The position numbers and the translations under genes were made by a program. A stretch of 64,000 nt of DNA from Tubiluchus corallicola (Eukaryota > Priapulida > Priapulimorpha > Priapulimorphida > Tubiluchidae). Of the stretch, positions 53,466-62,444 are shown piece by piece. Under the pieces are notes generated by a model. That model had not been told where the DNA came from. It was given only the letters and a program-made list of their open reading frames with translations, and made no database searches. Location: NCBI GenBank assembly GCA_030141605.1, contig JAQGDQ010002396.1, positions 48,597-112,596 on the forward strand. The letters are read 5' to 3'. Each line of letters opens with the position of its first letter. The stretch's first letter is position 1.

Positions 53466-55729
53466 TTGACCACCAACTCTTTCATTTGGTCAAAATGACG
53501 GCCGTCATCTTTTTGAATTAACCCAAGTAGATCCTTCAACACCGTCTTGGTTTCAATCAGAATTGATGGGTCATGTTCAGGATCAGAGATCTGTCCAGCA
53601 TGGGAGTGAGTATGGAGGAATCTCAGAATTCTAGTTTTCTTTGCGACATCGAAATCGATTAGATCAAGCTGTTGACGTAGTTCACCAGATTTGGACGGTT
53701 GTCGAAATGCGAGAAACGATTCCAAAAGCCTCCGTGCGACATTAGGAAGATGGTAATTCTGCTGCAAATCACCCTCTGCTTCAGAATTAGCAGCCTCATA
53801 CACGAGACTGAAAAGATAGTGATATTCCGATTCGTACTCGTGTAATAAACTGTCGAGTTTTGATATAGAAGAAGAACGATGTCCTCCGTTTACATGACTT
53901 GTTAGCATGTAAAACCTACCCGGTCTCACATTGACGTCCTTTTTTTTCTGGTTGGGTAAATGATTAAACCAGTTTTTAATTTGGCGGAAGAATGAGTGGC
54001 TATGTGTAAGAATAAAAAGTTGGCCAGCGTCTTTGGTCCTGTCTTTCATGAACCCAAAAGCATGGAATAGTGCATTACTATCTAAGCTGGAAACAGGATC
54101 GTCTATTACGACAATACCGTCTCTCAAGGAAAAGGACTTATCACCGAGAGATTTGAGAAAGTACAAGAAGGCAATTGCTGTCCTTTCACCTTCGCTCAGG
54201 TTTTCAGCTGGATTTCCGTTACGGCTGATTTGATAGCCGGTGCCCTGTATTTCAAAGGTAAGCTCATCCCGGCCAAGGTATGAACAAATATCGGTATTCA
54301 ATTCATCAGCAGGCCTGCGGTGCTCCTCTATATCCTTTTCAATTTCTCGAACTTGAGTTTTTAGCGATTTGGTCTTATCAGATACATCCTGAAGAGCTGT
54401 GCTTGCCGTATCAATTTCATTCTTTTTCGTTTGATACTCCGTAAGGCTTTGCGCTACCTGAGATTCTTCTATCGCAGTCCTCGCTGTACTGATAGCAGTC
54501 TCAAACTCGTCGGTCTCTTGATTGTGCTTACTGATCACCGCATTTAAATCAGAAATAGCACTCGCGGCACCTGTACAGATGTCAAAGCTTCGGTCAATTG
54601 ACTGAAATGGTTTTTGTGCTTTGTCTTTAAGGGCAGCAAGGAGAGTTTCCAGATACTCCTTGAGCCTGCGAATTTCGTCAGAAAGGTCTTGGCACCGATC
54701 GTCGAACTCACTTTTTAAATGATCATATAGACCAAGCCGATTTGGTGGTGAGCATGAATTCAAAGATTCTATCGCTGATTTTACGGCCGCACATTGCCTC
54801 TCGATTTCGGCTATAAATGCGTTGTATTTGTCGTTGAAGTGAGCATCCAACTCTTTGATACGGCCATCTGGCAATGGCTGTCCGCAAAAAAGACAGTCAT
54901 TGGAACTATCTTTTTTATGCTTTGCCAGACCAGTCTTCACCCATCCCGAAAGCTCCGTGTCGTTTTTAAGCGTCTCGATAACCGCAGAGACCACTGTTTT
55001 CTTGAGTAATGCAACGACTTGATCTGTCAATTGTCGGGTATCAGGGAAATCAAATTTGAGAATATTTATTTTAGGCAGTGGCGTAGATTCTTTCTTCTTT
55101 TTCTGAGCATCAAGATCGGATTCGTCCAAGACCTTTGCTGTTTGCTCAGCATCAGAAAGCCTAAGCAGTTCATCACACTTCACCTGATATGAGCCCTTGT
55201 GGTAGTTGTTGTAGGGATTGTTCCCGCCAGATGAACTCAACAGGTCTCTAATCAACTTGGCACGTTCTTTCTTGAAGTCATCAAGAGTTTTTTCTAACCG
55301 GCGCTTCTCTGCTTCCTTTTCGCGCCCTTCTTTCTCGGCAAGGTCGATGTCGCCCTTGAGCTTTTCGACCTGTTTTTGCTTCTCAATGTTTTCCTCACCC
55401 AAAAAGAAAATGGGAGCGACTGCCCCATGACTGGTAAACACATTGTCAGCAATGAAGCCTTTATTGAAGACGCGGACTTGAGGAAGCCCCTGAGCCGTTG
55501 CAAGATTCGCCCCGTCCACCTTGTTTCCGTCAATGACAAATTCCACTTGCCCCTCGGATATGGGCGCTTGCTTCTCTATTGAGCGGAACAGGTTAGAAAG
55601 TGTTGATTTCCCGGTGCCATTCCATCCGTAGAAAAGGTTTTTCTCCTTAAAATCCAGTAGGTCTTGAGGCCAAGCAAACCCACTGAAAATACGGTGGTTC
55701 TTAATTTTGTTAATGCGCTCAATGGCCAT
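53462..55729 (-). CDS. RloC-like ABC-ATPase with zinc hook and anticodon-nuclease C-terminus (copy 2, intact)
   Basis: 755 residues from ATG 55729, which overlaps the res stop by 11 bases; a GTG three codons up is less likely. Walker A GWNGTGKS is at residues 35-42. Coiled coils follow with a CLFC zinc hook near 277-280, then ABC signature LSEGERTAIAF near 510 and Walker B IVVIDDPVSSLD near 530. The C-terminal domain holds R and E in ARRLLESFL near 664-668 and H in LHTHSHAGQ near 704, matching the Arg-Glu-His spacing of PrrC/RloC anticodon nucleases. RloC excises the wobble nucleotide of tRNA when activated; linkage to restriction loci is known. A generic AAA_13 ATPase is the alternative. Confidence 0.75.
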   Translation of the reverse strand: MAIERINKIKNHRIFSGFAWPQDLLDFKEKNLFYGWNGTGKSTLSNLFRSIEKQAPISEGQVEFVIDGNKVDGANLATAQGLPQVRVFNKGFIADNVFTSHGAVAPIFFLGEENIEKQKQVEKLKGDIDLAEKEGREKEAEKRRLEKTLDDFKKERAKLIRDLLSSSGGNNPYNNYHKGSYQVKCDELLRLSDAEQTAKVLDESDLDAQKKKKESTPLPKINILKFDFPDTRQLTDQVVALLKKTVVSAVIETLKNDTELSGWVKTGLAKHKKDSSNDCLFCGQPLPDGRIKELDAHFNDKYNAFIAEIERQCAAVKSAIESLNSCSPPNRLGLYDHLKSEFDDRCQDLSDEIRRLKEYLETLLAALKDKAQKPFQSIDRSFDICTGAASAISDLNAVISKHNQETDEFETAISTARTAIEESQVAQSLTEYQTKKNEIDTASTALQDVSDKTKSLKTQVREIEKDIEEHRRPADELNTDICSYLGRDELTFEIQGTGYQISRNGNPAENLSEGERTAIAFLYFLKSLGDKSFSLRDGIVVIDDPVSSLDSNALFHAFGFMKDRTKDAGQLFILTHSHSFFRQIKNWFNHLPNQKKKDVNVRPGRFYMLTSHVNGGHRSSSISKLDSLLHEYESEYHYLFSLVYEAANSEAEGDLQQNYHLPNVARRLLESFLAFRQPSKSGELRQQLDLIDFDVAKKTRILRFLHTHSHAGQISDPEHDPSILIETKTVLKDLLGLIQKDDGRHFDQMKELVVK
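53524..54318 (-). repeat. 795-bp identical block, copy B (partner 33932-34726)
   Basis: The intact RloC-like gene's partner of the identical block, offset by 19,592 bases. Both copies are in the same orientation, so recombination between them would delete about 19.6 kb including acs and the 3' part of the defence operon. Confidence 0.9.
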
Positions 55730-58700
55730 AGACAGCACCCCTCAACGTATCAAACAGTTTGTCTATGTACCCATCCCGGTCATCCGTCATGAAGAGTACA
55801 TGATTGGCTTCTATCTCATCCTGCGGGATTCCCCAACGAAGCTGGGGGTATTTTGTCCACGACAGAATGAAACTGTTGAGAATGACATCCGGGTTGGCAA
55901 ATCGGCTTTCGATATCTTTGATGCGCTTGTGAAATTGCACCTTCTCGCTGGCTGGACCTTCGTGGAGCAGCCCGTGCGGCTCAATGAAGGTGACATATTG
56001 TTTGCCATCAACAATCATCCACAGAATAAAGTCGGGATGAAAATTACCCGCTTCAAAAAAGCCGACGCCTTTTCCGCGACTTAGATTCCGGAGCAAAAAG
56101 AGTTCTGCCCCGTCCTTTTGAAGCTCCGCCGCATTGGTTTCGGACCATTCTTTTAGATCCGTCACAAACTGAAATTCACTTTCATTCAGCGCGACCGGCA
56201 GAATCGTGATTTTCCCATTTTTTCTTACATGGAAAAGCGGCTGGAAAAGATGCATTCCGAAGCGACATGCCTGGAGTTCACCTGCTTTAAGCAGTGATTG
56301 TTTGTTTTCCTCCAATTCCTTTTTGAGCTTTTCAATGGCCAGGATTACCTGTTCTTCACTGCCATCAACTATGAGCTGATAAAAATCTTCCTGAGGGATA
56401 TTGTCATCTTCCGGCGTAAGCTCCCGGAGCTCAAGGCGCGGCTCAATAAATGACCGTTTGCAATAGTTGTAATAGTGATCACAGAATCGTTTGAGCAGCT
56501 CAGCAGCCACCTGCTGCAGCAACGAAACGTCATCAAATCCAGCCGGTTCCAATCGGGCCGTCGGAAGAAAAAGGGTGTACCATGTTTTATCCGTAAGGAG
56601 CTTTTGAATACCTGTTTTATCAATATTCAGGTTGTACCAACTTCTTTCACGCTTGAACTGCTCAAGCTCAAAGTACAATTCATCCGTGTTCAGTAGAGAG
56701 ATATGCCTATCTGCTAACTTCACATCATCTTTTTTAGTCGCCTCAGCAGTCTTCTTTGAGTGGATGGACTGAATACGCGGATACCAGTCAGACACTACCG
56801 GGTGCAGCTGAAGGTGCTCTGTTAGCTGACCAAGGCTGGGGACGGGAGCATCCTTCTTAAAGTCATATTCTTTTCCGTCATCCGCCTTCCGTTTTGGCCT
56901 GATAATCTGCAACTTCTTGCCGAAGTCATAGGTGATATTCAGCGGTATGGTAAACACACGTCTCCGCTCATTGCCAGGCAATCCTTCATCGGCAAGGAAT
57001 TGGCGGAATTTCTCCATAAAATCGGCTTCCACACCGAATACGTTTAGAGTTTCGAGTTCCTCGATATATTGAGGAATTGACGGAGCATAGCTGTGACCGC
57101 TTCGTTTGAGGCTCCAATCGTATCCCTTCAGTCGCACGCCACGTCCAAAGAGCTGAATAATCTGCGCCCCTTCGCTTTTACCAACGTGCATCAAACCAAG
57201 GGTACTCACTCGCCAACAGTCCCAGCCTTCGACAAATTTCTTCGATCCAATAAGCAGGTTAACCGGGGACGAGGAATCCTTGACCGTATCGAAGGTGGCT
57301 TCCGAAAAATCGCTATCCTCAACCGCCAGTGACAAACCATCCTGCTTGGCCACGCCTTCAATGTGATCCGCAAGGGCTTTGGCATCGCCAACGTTAATCA
57401 GCCCGAAAGGCGTTTCTGATGTGCCGACCCGCAGCGCAATTTCCCCGGATTCTCCTTTCACACGATCAAGGGCCAGATGTCCGCCGGTGTTTGTGTTGAA
57501 CAGGCGCTTCAGGATATTTTTGTAAAGATCGTCATAGGAAAGCCCTGCATTTATTGTTTTGGCCAGCCATGTAAATGAGCCTTCAAAAATATCAACGCCA
57601 TTGCTGTCCAACAGACCTGTGTCCTGTCCGTTTCCGGTTAGGATTTCCTCCATACGCTTACAGGCTTTATCTTTGCTCGAAAGGAAATCGGCAATAAATG
57701 CGATGATCTGGGCCACATCGGTAGCAACAATCTGTTCGTCCTTCCCGAGCTTGCCACCGGTTACGGTGCTCCCAACCAAAACCCATAAAGGCTTCTCAAT
57801 ATTAAAAGGATGCAATGTCTGGTTCTTGTCCTCATAGATATCAAGCTGCTGATAGAATTTGAGCAGACAGGCCGTTAAGTAGACAGCCTTGGTCTCATCA
57901 AAGGATTTCGGCAGGTTAAGAATCTGGTAGTCTTTGCCAAAGCCATCCTCATAAAACCATCGGTATGAGTAGTCGAAAACAACCGTCTTTGCATAATCGT
58001 CTTCATGCCCCGTACCGGAAACGGCCTGATCAAAGGTTGCTGAGTATTCGAAGGTAAAACATTTTTCACACAGCATGGCGCGGTTTTTAAACCATGCGTT
58101 TTCATCAGCCTTGGCATTTTTTCCAGAAAGGCCACGATGCCCTTCGTCAACAAGCAGCAGATTCTGATCACCAAGACTGCGTGTTGCAATCGTGTTGGGG
58201 CCTTCCTTGTCGCCCAACTTGGTAATTTCCAGAACATCCACGCGGGAAAGCCCCTGCGCCTGCGTAAACAGACTATGGTCTTCCTTTGAAAAATTGGATG
58301 CACCAATATTACTCTCGGAAAACTCGGCAATATGTTGTTCGCTCAATCGCTCATTCGGTGAGATAAGAACTGCTCTGGAGAGGTCCTTCTCTTTGCCGTA
58401 TTTTTTGGAGTAATGCTTATACTGCAGGTAATTGACATGCATCAGCAGCGTTTTGCCTGAACCGGTGGCATTCTGCAAAGAGAGCTTGTTCAGCTCATCT
58501 TCATTGAAATAATCCATATCAGCATATTCCGGCCAACGGCTATTAAAGCGGTCAACATACTCGTTCAATGCTGCGAGCAAAGACTCCCGGTCACTGAAAT
58601 AGCGATCGAGATAGATTTCAACAAACAGAAGCGAAAGCCACTGATAATACTTCCAGACCACCGGACGATGACGCTTGGCATTGATCGCTTGGGTGTGATG

Positions 58701-58985
58701 GACAATGTTCTCTTCGTAAGCGAGCAGTTGCGTCTTGCTTAGTTCCGTTACATCATCCCAAAACAGGTTGCTGTTAACCAGTGCATGGTAAAAGTTATGC
58801 AGATTATCCTTATCCAAGCCTTCCAGCCTGGGATCACGAATAGGCTCAGCCAGTTTGTGAAATGGACGCTTCTTTGCGCCTTCCCGGAGGGGATCAATGC
58901 CGAACAAGCTCATCAGCCACTGATTCAGGAGAAGCTTGTCCCTGAACTTATGCTGTTTCGGTCCTTTGGATTTTCGTTTTGCCAT
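55719..58985 (-). CDS. Type III-like restriction subunit: DEAD/DEAH helicase with C-terminal nuclease
   Basis: 1088 residues from ATG 58985, which shares one base with the Mod stop (TAATG). SF2 helicase motifs are NATGSGKTLLMH near residue 185, LLVDEGHRG near 280, and in the second half LIGSKKFVEGWDCW and IQLFGRGVRLKG near 590-620, so the motor is complete. The C-terminus carries a PD-(D/E)xK-like segment, GNFHPDFILWMIVDGKQYVTFIEPHG near residues 980-1002, with ExH where ExK is expected. It should translocate on DNA and cut at unmethylated sites together with Mod. The next gene, RloC-like, overlaps its stop. Confidence 0.85.
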   Translation of the reverse strand: MAKRKSKGPKQHKFRDKLLLNQWLMSLFGIDPLREGAKKRPFHKLAEPIRDPRLEGLDKDNLHNFYHALVNSNLFWDDVTELSKTQLLAYEENIVHHTQAINAKRHRPVVWKYYQWLSLLFVEIYLDRYFSDRESLLAALNEYVDRFNSRWPEYADMDYFNEDELNKLSLQNATGSGKTLLMHVNYLQYKHYSKKYGKEKDLSRAVLISPNERLSEQHIAEFSESNIGASNFSKEDHSLFTQAQGLSRVDVLEITKLGDKEGPNTIATRSLGDQNLLLVDEGHRGLSGKNAKADENAWFKNRAMLCEKCFTFEYSATFDQAVSGTGHEDDYAKTVVFDYSYRWFYEDGFGKDYQILNLPKSFDETKAVYLTACLLKFYQQLDIYEDKNQTLHPFNIEKPLWVLVGSTVTGGKLGKDEQIVATDVAQIIAFIADFLSSKDKACKRMEEILTGNGQDTGLLDSNGVDIFEGSFTWLAKTINAGLSYDDLYKNILKRLFNTNTGGHLALDRVKGESGEIALRVGTSETPFGLINVGDAKALADHIEGVAKQDGLSLAVEDSDFSEATFDTVKDSSSPVNLLIGSKKFVEGWDCWRVSTLGLMHVGKSEGAQIIQLFGRGVRLKGYDWSLKRSGHSYAPSIPQYIEELETLNVFGVEADFMEKFRQFLADEGLPGNERRRVFTIPLNITYDFGKKLQIIRPKRKADDGKEYDFKKDAPVPSLGQLTEHLQLHPVVSDWYPRIQSIHSKKTAEATKKDDVKLADRHISLLNTDELYFELEQFKRERSWYNLNIDKTGIQKLLTDKTWYTLFLPTARLEPAGFDDVSLLQQVAAELLKRFCDHYYNYCKRSFIEPRLELRELTPEDDNIPQEDFYQLIVDGSEEQVILAIEKLKKELEENKQSLLKAGELQACRFGMHLFQPLFHVRKNGKITILPVALNESEFQFVTDLKEWSETNAAELQKDGAELFLLRNLSRGKGVGFFEAGNFHPDFILWMIVDGKQYVTFIEPHGLLHEGPASEKVQFHKRIKDIESRFANPDVILNSFILSWTKYPQLRWGIPQDEIEANHVLFMTDDRDGYIDKLFDTLRGAVYGH

Positions 58986-61900
58986 TATGCCTCTCCTCCA
59001 ACTTCCCACATTTTCTTGTGGAACTCCTCTTCAATGAGGCGGACCTTCCAGTTCTCGTCATCCTTTTTCAGGTTGGGTAGGTTGTTGGAGCCGTTGACAT
59101 AGATGGTGTCGTATTCAAAGTCACGGGTGGATATGCGGTATTTCTCGAACCACTCGTCCAGCATCAGGTTGTCTTCTTCCAGATTGCCCGTGAGCTTTCG
59201 CCACACGATCAGTACACGCTCTTTCTGGCCGTTGTTCGGGTTCATGGGATCGGCAGGCACCCAGCCTTCCAGTTTGCGGAGCCACCATTTACCATCAGCG
59301 GTTTGCTGAATTTTTCCATCCACCACCAGTTTGGTGTGCTGGTCTTCGGGCAGTTCTGGATCGGGTTTGCGGGTAAAGCTGGCGGTAAAGGTCTGCGGGG
59401 CGGCCATGTTTTCAAGGCGCAGGCCGAGCAGGTAATTAAAGGTTTCAATCAGGTCAATGTGTTGTTTGACCTGCTCATCACTGCCGGGCTTTTTAACCAC
59501 AAGGGCATAGGCCGTTGGATCGGCAAAGGCATCGATATTGAGCAAGCTTTGACTGCCCCGGGTTTCCACATTCAGCAGATAGCGGAGCATGTAGTCCTCT
59601 TTAAGCGATGGATTGCTTTCGATGGCTTTGCCACGAACAGGATTCTCATCAAAGACAAGGTTGTTCAGGGTGTCTTCGTAGGATTCAAGACGGATGTATT
59701 TGAAGCACTGTGAGATGCCTGTGTCACGACTGGTTGGCTTGCCACCCTTCCAGTCTGATGAGTAGATGACCTTGGTGATGCGCGGTTTGAGTACATTGTC
59801 GAAGTGATTGCCCATTTCAACAAGGATGAACTTACGTTTCCCGTTGTCTTCACGATTCATTTTTATTGTAGCGTGAGCTGTTGTTCCAGATCCTGAAAAA
59901 TAATCTATAACTAATGCGTCAGAAAAATCTCTGACTCCAGCCACGGACAGACAATCAAATACTGCATATATAGATTTTGGGTAATCAAATATTTCTTGAG
60001 TACCAAAGATTGATTTCAACAGAGCTGTCCCATGTTCAGTTGCTGAGTACTTTGAATCTTCCCATAAAGTGGTTGGCTGAACTCCGTCATTAGGACGACG
60101 GCGATAATATATTCTCAATACGCCGTCTTGTTCTTTGGCTTTAAATTCAGATTCAATTTTACGAGCTCTTTCAACTCCAAAATACCAACATCCATCTGTA
60201 CCATCATCTTTTACGGGAAAAACCGATACTTCATCTTTTTGGAGGGCATCCTTTAATAAATATGCTTGAGATTTTTCATCATATTCCATATCAGGCAACC
60301 GCAGCCCACCTGTACTTTTGTTTAAAAAGAACGGGTAGTACATTGTGGGACGATTGTGACGGTTTGAATTCGATCCGGCTTTTCGGAACAATTCCCAAAA
60401 GAAGACTCCTTTGTCATCCTTTTCGCGATACCTAGCCCTTTGGGTATCGGAGTGGGTAAGTCTTGCTATGGGGTAAGAAGCGTTTGTTTTCGCAAACAGG
60501 GCATATTCGTGTGATATGGCAAAGCCATTTGGAATAGGTCTTCCTGAAGGTTTTATTCGTATTGATACAGAACCTGCTAAATCCTTATAGAGGTTTTCAA
60601 CTAGAAGACCGAACTCTTTGTATTCTACATCGTCAATGGTGCCACAAAATACCCCATTACTGCTCGAAAGCAAATGCTTGGAACTCTTTAGGCCATTGTC
60701 GATTAAAGATAGCCATGAGGCATGCTTGTAATCATTTTTATAAAGGATCTCTGATGCCGAAGTATTATATGGTGGATCAATATAGACACACTTCACCTGC
60801 TCCCGATACCGCTCCTGCAAAAGGTTCAACGCCTGAAAATTCTCCGAATGAATCAGCAATCCATCACACTGTTCATCAAAATCCTCGATTGATGCAATCA
60901 ACCTTGCCTTAAAGTCACTATTGAAAAATGCCGTATCCAACACAAGGAATTTTAGATTTTTGATTTGTGATTGCTGATTGTTTGGTTCGGCTTCTAGCTT
61001 GAATTCTTCTTCACTCTCAAATCTCAAATCAGCATTCAGCAATTCTCTGATTTGTTCAATTTCGTCTTCCTCGGTAAATCCCAGCTTCACCCATTCGGCA
61101 AACTGAGCGTCATTGCTTGCAACTTCAGGGAACAAATCAGGTTTAACTCGATCCAGCGTAATGCAGTAGTTGGTCTCGGTGACGAACTTCTTTTTCAGCC
61201 AGAGCTTCTTCTGAAAATCTTCAAGCTGGGCGAGGAAGTCGATCAGCTTGGTGGCAATCTTGCGGATGACCTTGAGCTTGGCCAGATAGTTTTCCACGGC
61301 GGGGGCATCGGCATTTTCGATATCATCAAGATGCATCACCTCGTTTTTGATATAGAAGTCCAGCTCTCGTTTCAGGAAGCCTGAAAGGTCTTTATGGATG
61401 AAGTAGTCGCAGGTGTTGCGGGCGGTATACTGGTTGATGTATTTCGCCAAGAGCGGTCTGTTGGAAATCTTGTCTGTTGGCGCATGCAAACCCAATGTGC
61501 TGAGATATTCTTTGGCGTTCGCTAATCCGGAAGCGGCCTCAATGACCTTTTCGGCGATCGCCAGATTCGGCATATCCCCTTTGTTCAGGCTCTTGCCGAA
61601 TTTTTCTTTGAGAGCCTTCTCTATCTCGGTATCAACGTTATTTTTCCCACCGGGAAGCGCTTTGTATTCAAAATTGATAACCAACTCATCTGCATCATTG
61701 AACTCAACCGGATTTTCCTCGTGCAGTACGAAAAACCGCTTTTTATCTTCAGCAGCCTTCACATTGCCATGCTCACCTTCGCTGGCATCGACAATACGGA
61801 AATGCATCTTGAGCGTTTTTTCGGGGATACCGTTTAGGACCTTTTCTCCATCCGACATCTTGCGGATTTCAGCAGCCTGGGTAATATCGAAGCTGTAGTT

Positions 61901-62425
61901 GGAAAAGTATTCTGCCGTTTTAATGTAATACTGATCCGCATTGGCCCAGTGCAGCTTCACTTCCTCGCCATTGTATGGAATGGCAAAGGGAGCGGCCTTT
62001 CCGGCATTCTCTCGTGCATAGTAGCGCCGGGATATAAAATCCCCTTCGTCGTAATAGCGTTCAAAGAAGCGGTACAGATGGTCATACACGTCAGATTCAG
62101 CGGTAGCTCCGTCGCGCAGGGCATCCAGTGCCGCCTTGGCCTTTTTTACCGGTTCTGTCTCTTCGGGGTTTGGCGCTCCGAAGTCCTTGGCAGTTTGAAT
62201 GGCTTTTTCCACGGCAGCGGCGAGTTCAGCCTTTCTGCCTTCATCAACCTGCCCGAAAGCATCTTCAATAATCTGCAGGAGATCTCTATCTATGAAGGAT
62301 TTTACCTGTTGGGCCTTGGCCTGCATGATTCGATAAAATCCAAAATCAAGATCCGGCTGATCCAGCTGGAACAGCTCCGTAAGCTTGGCCATAAGCTTGT
62401 TTCTAAGTGTTTCTGTAGTAGGCAT
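58985..62425 (-). CDS. Very large type III-like DNA methyltransferase (Mod)
   Basis: 1146 residues, about twice the usual Mod length. The catalytic motif DPPYN lies near residue 546 and the SAM motif VIDYFSGSGTTAHATIKM near 840, the beta-class order with a target-recognition region of nearly 300 residues between. In front is an N-terminal extension of about 500 mostly helical residues with no family I recognise. It probably methylates adenine in a specific site. The start has CAGGAG upstream, 19 bases after the helicase stop; the res gene overlaps its end by one base. Nothing in the frame suggests damage. Confidence 0.88.
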   Translation of the reverse strand: MPTTETLRNKLMAKLTELFQLDQPDLDFGFYRIMQAKAQQVKSFIDRDLLQIIEDAFGQVDEGRKAELAAAVEKAIQTAKDFGAPNPEETEPVKKAKAALDALRDGATAESDVYDHLYRFFERYYDEGDFISRRYYARENAGKAAPFAIPYNGEEVKLHWANADQYYIKTAEYFSNYSFDITQAAEIRKMSDGEKVLNGIPEKTLKMHFRIVDASEGEHGNVKAAEDKKRFFVLHEENPVEFNDADELVINFEYKALPGGKNNVDTEIEKALKEKFGKSLNKGDMPNLAIAEKVIEAASGLANAKEYLSTLGLHAPTDKISNRPLLAKYINQYTARNTCDYFIHKDLSGFLKRELDFYIKNEVMHLDDIENADAPAVENYLAKLKVIRKIATKLIDFLAQLEDFQKKLWLKKKFVTETNYCITLDRVKPDLFPEVASNDAQFAEWVKLGFTEEDEIEQIRELLNADLRFESEEEFKLEAEPNNQQSQIKNLKFLVLDTAFFNSDFKARLIASIEDFDEQCDGLLIHSENFQALNLLQERYREQVKCVYIDPPYNTSASEILYKNDYKHASWLSLIDNGLKSSKHLLSSSNGVFCGTIDDVEYKEFGLLVENLYKDLAGSVSIRIKPSGRPIPNGFAISHEYALFAKTNASYPIARLTHSDTQRARYREKDDKGVFFWELFRKAGSNSNRHNRPTMYYPFFLNKSTGGLRLPDMEYDEKSQAYLLKDALQKDEVSVFPVKDDGTDGCWYFGVERARKIESEFKAKEQDGVLRIYYRRRPNDGVQPTTLWEDSKYSATEHGTALLKSIFGTQEIFDYPKSIYAVFDCLSVAGVRDFSDALVIDYFSGSGTTAHATIKMNREDNGKRKFILVEMGNHFDNVLKPRITKVIYSSDWKGGKPTSRDTGISQCFKYIRLESYEDTLNNLVFDENPVRGKAIESNPSLKEDYMLRYLLNVETRGSQSLLNIDAFADPTAYALVVKKPGSDEQVKQHIDLIETFNYLLGLRLENMAAPQTFTASFTRKPDPELPEDQHTKLVVDGKIQQTADGKWWLRKLEGWVPADPMNPNNGQKERVLIVWRKLTGNLEEDNLMLDEWFEKYRISTRDFEYDTIYVNGSNNLPNLKKDDENWKVRLIEEEFHKKMWEVGGEA

Positions 62426-62444
62426 CTGGTTTACTCCTGACGAT

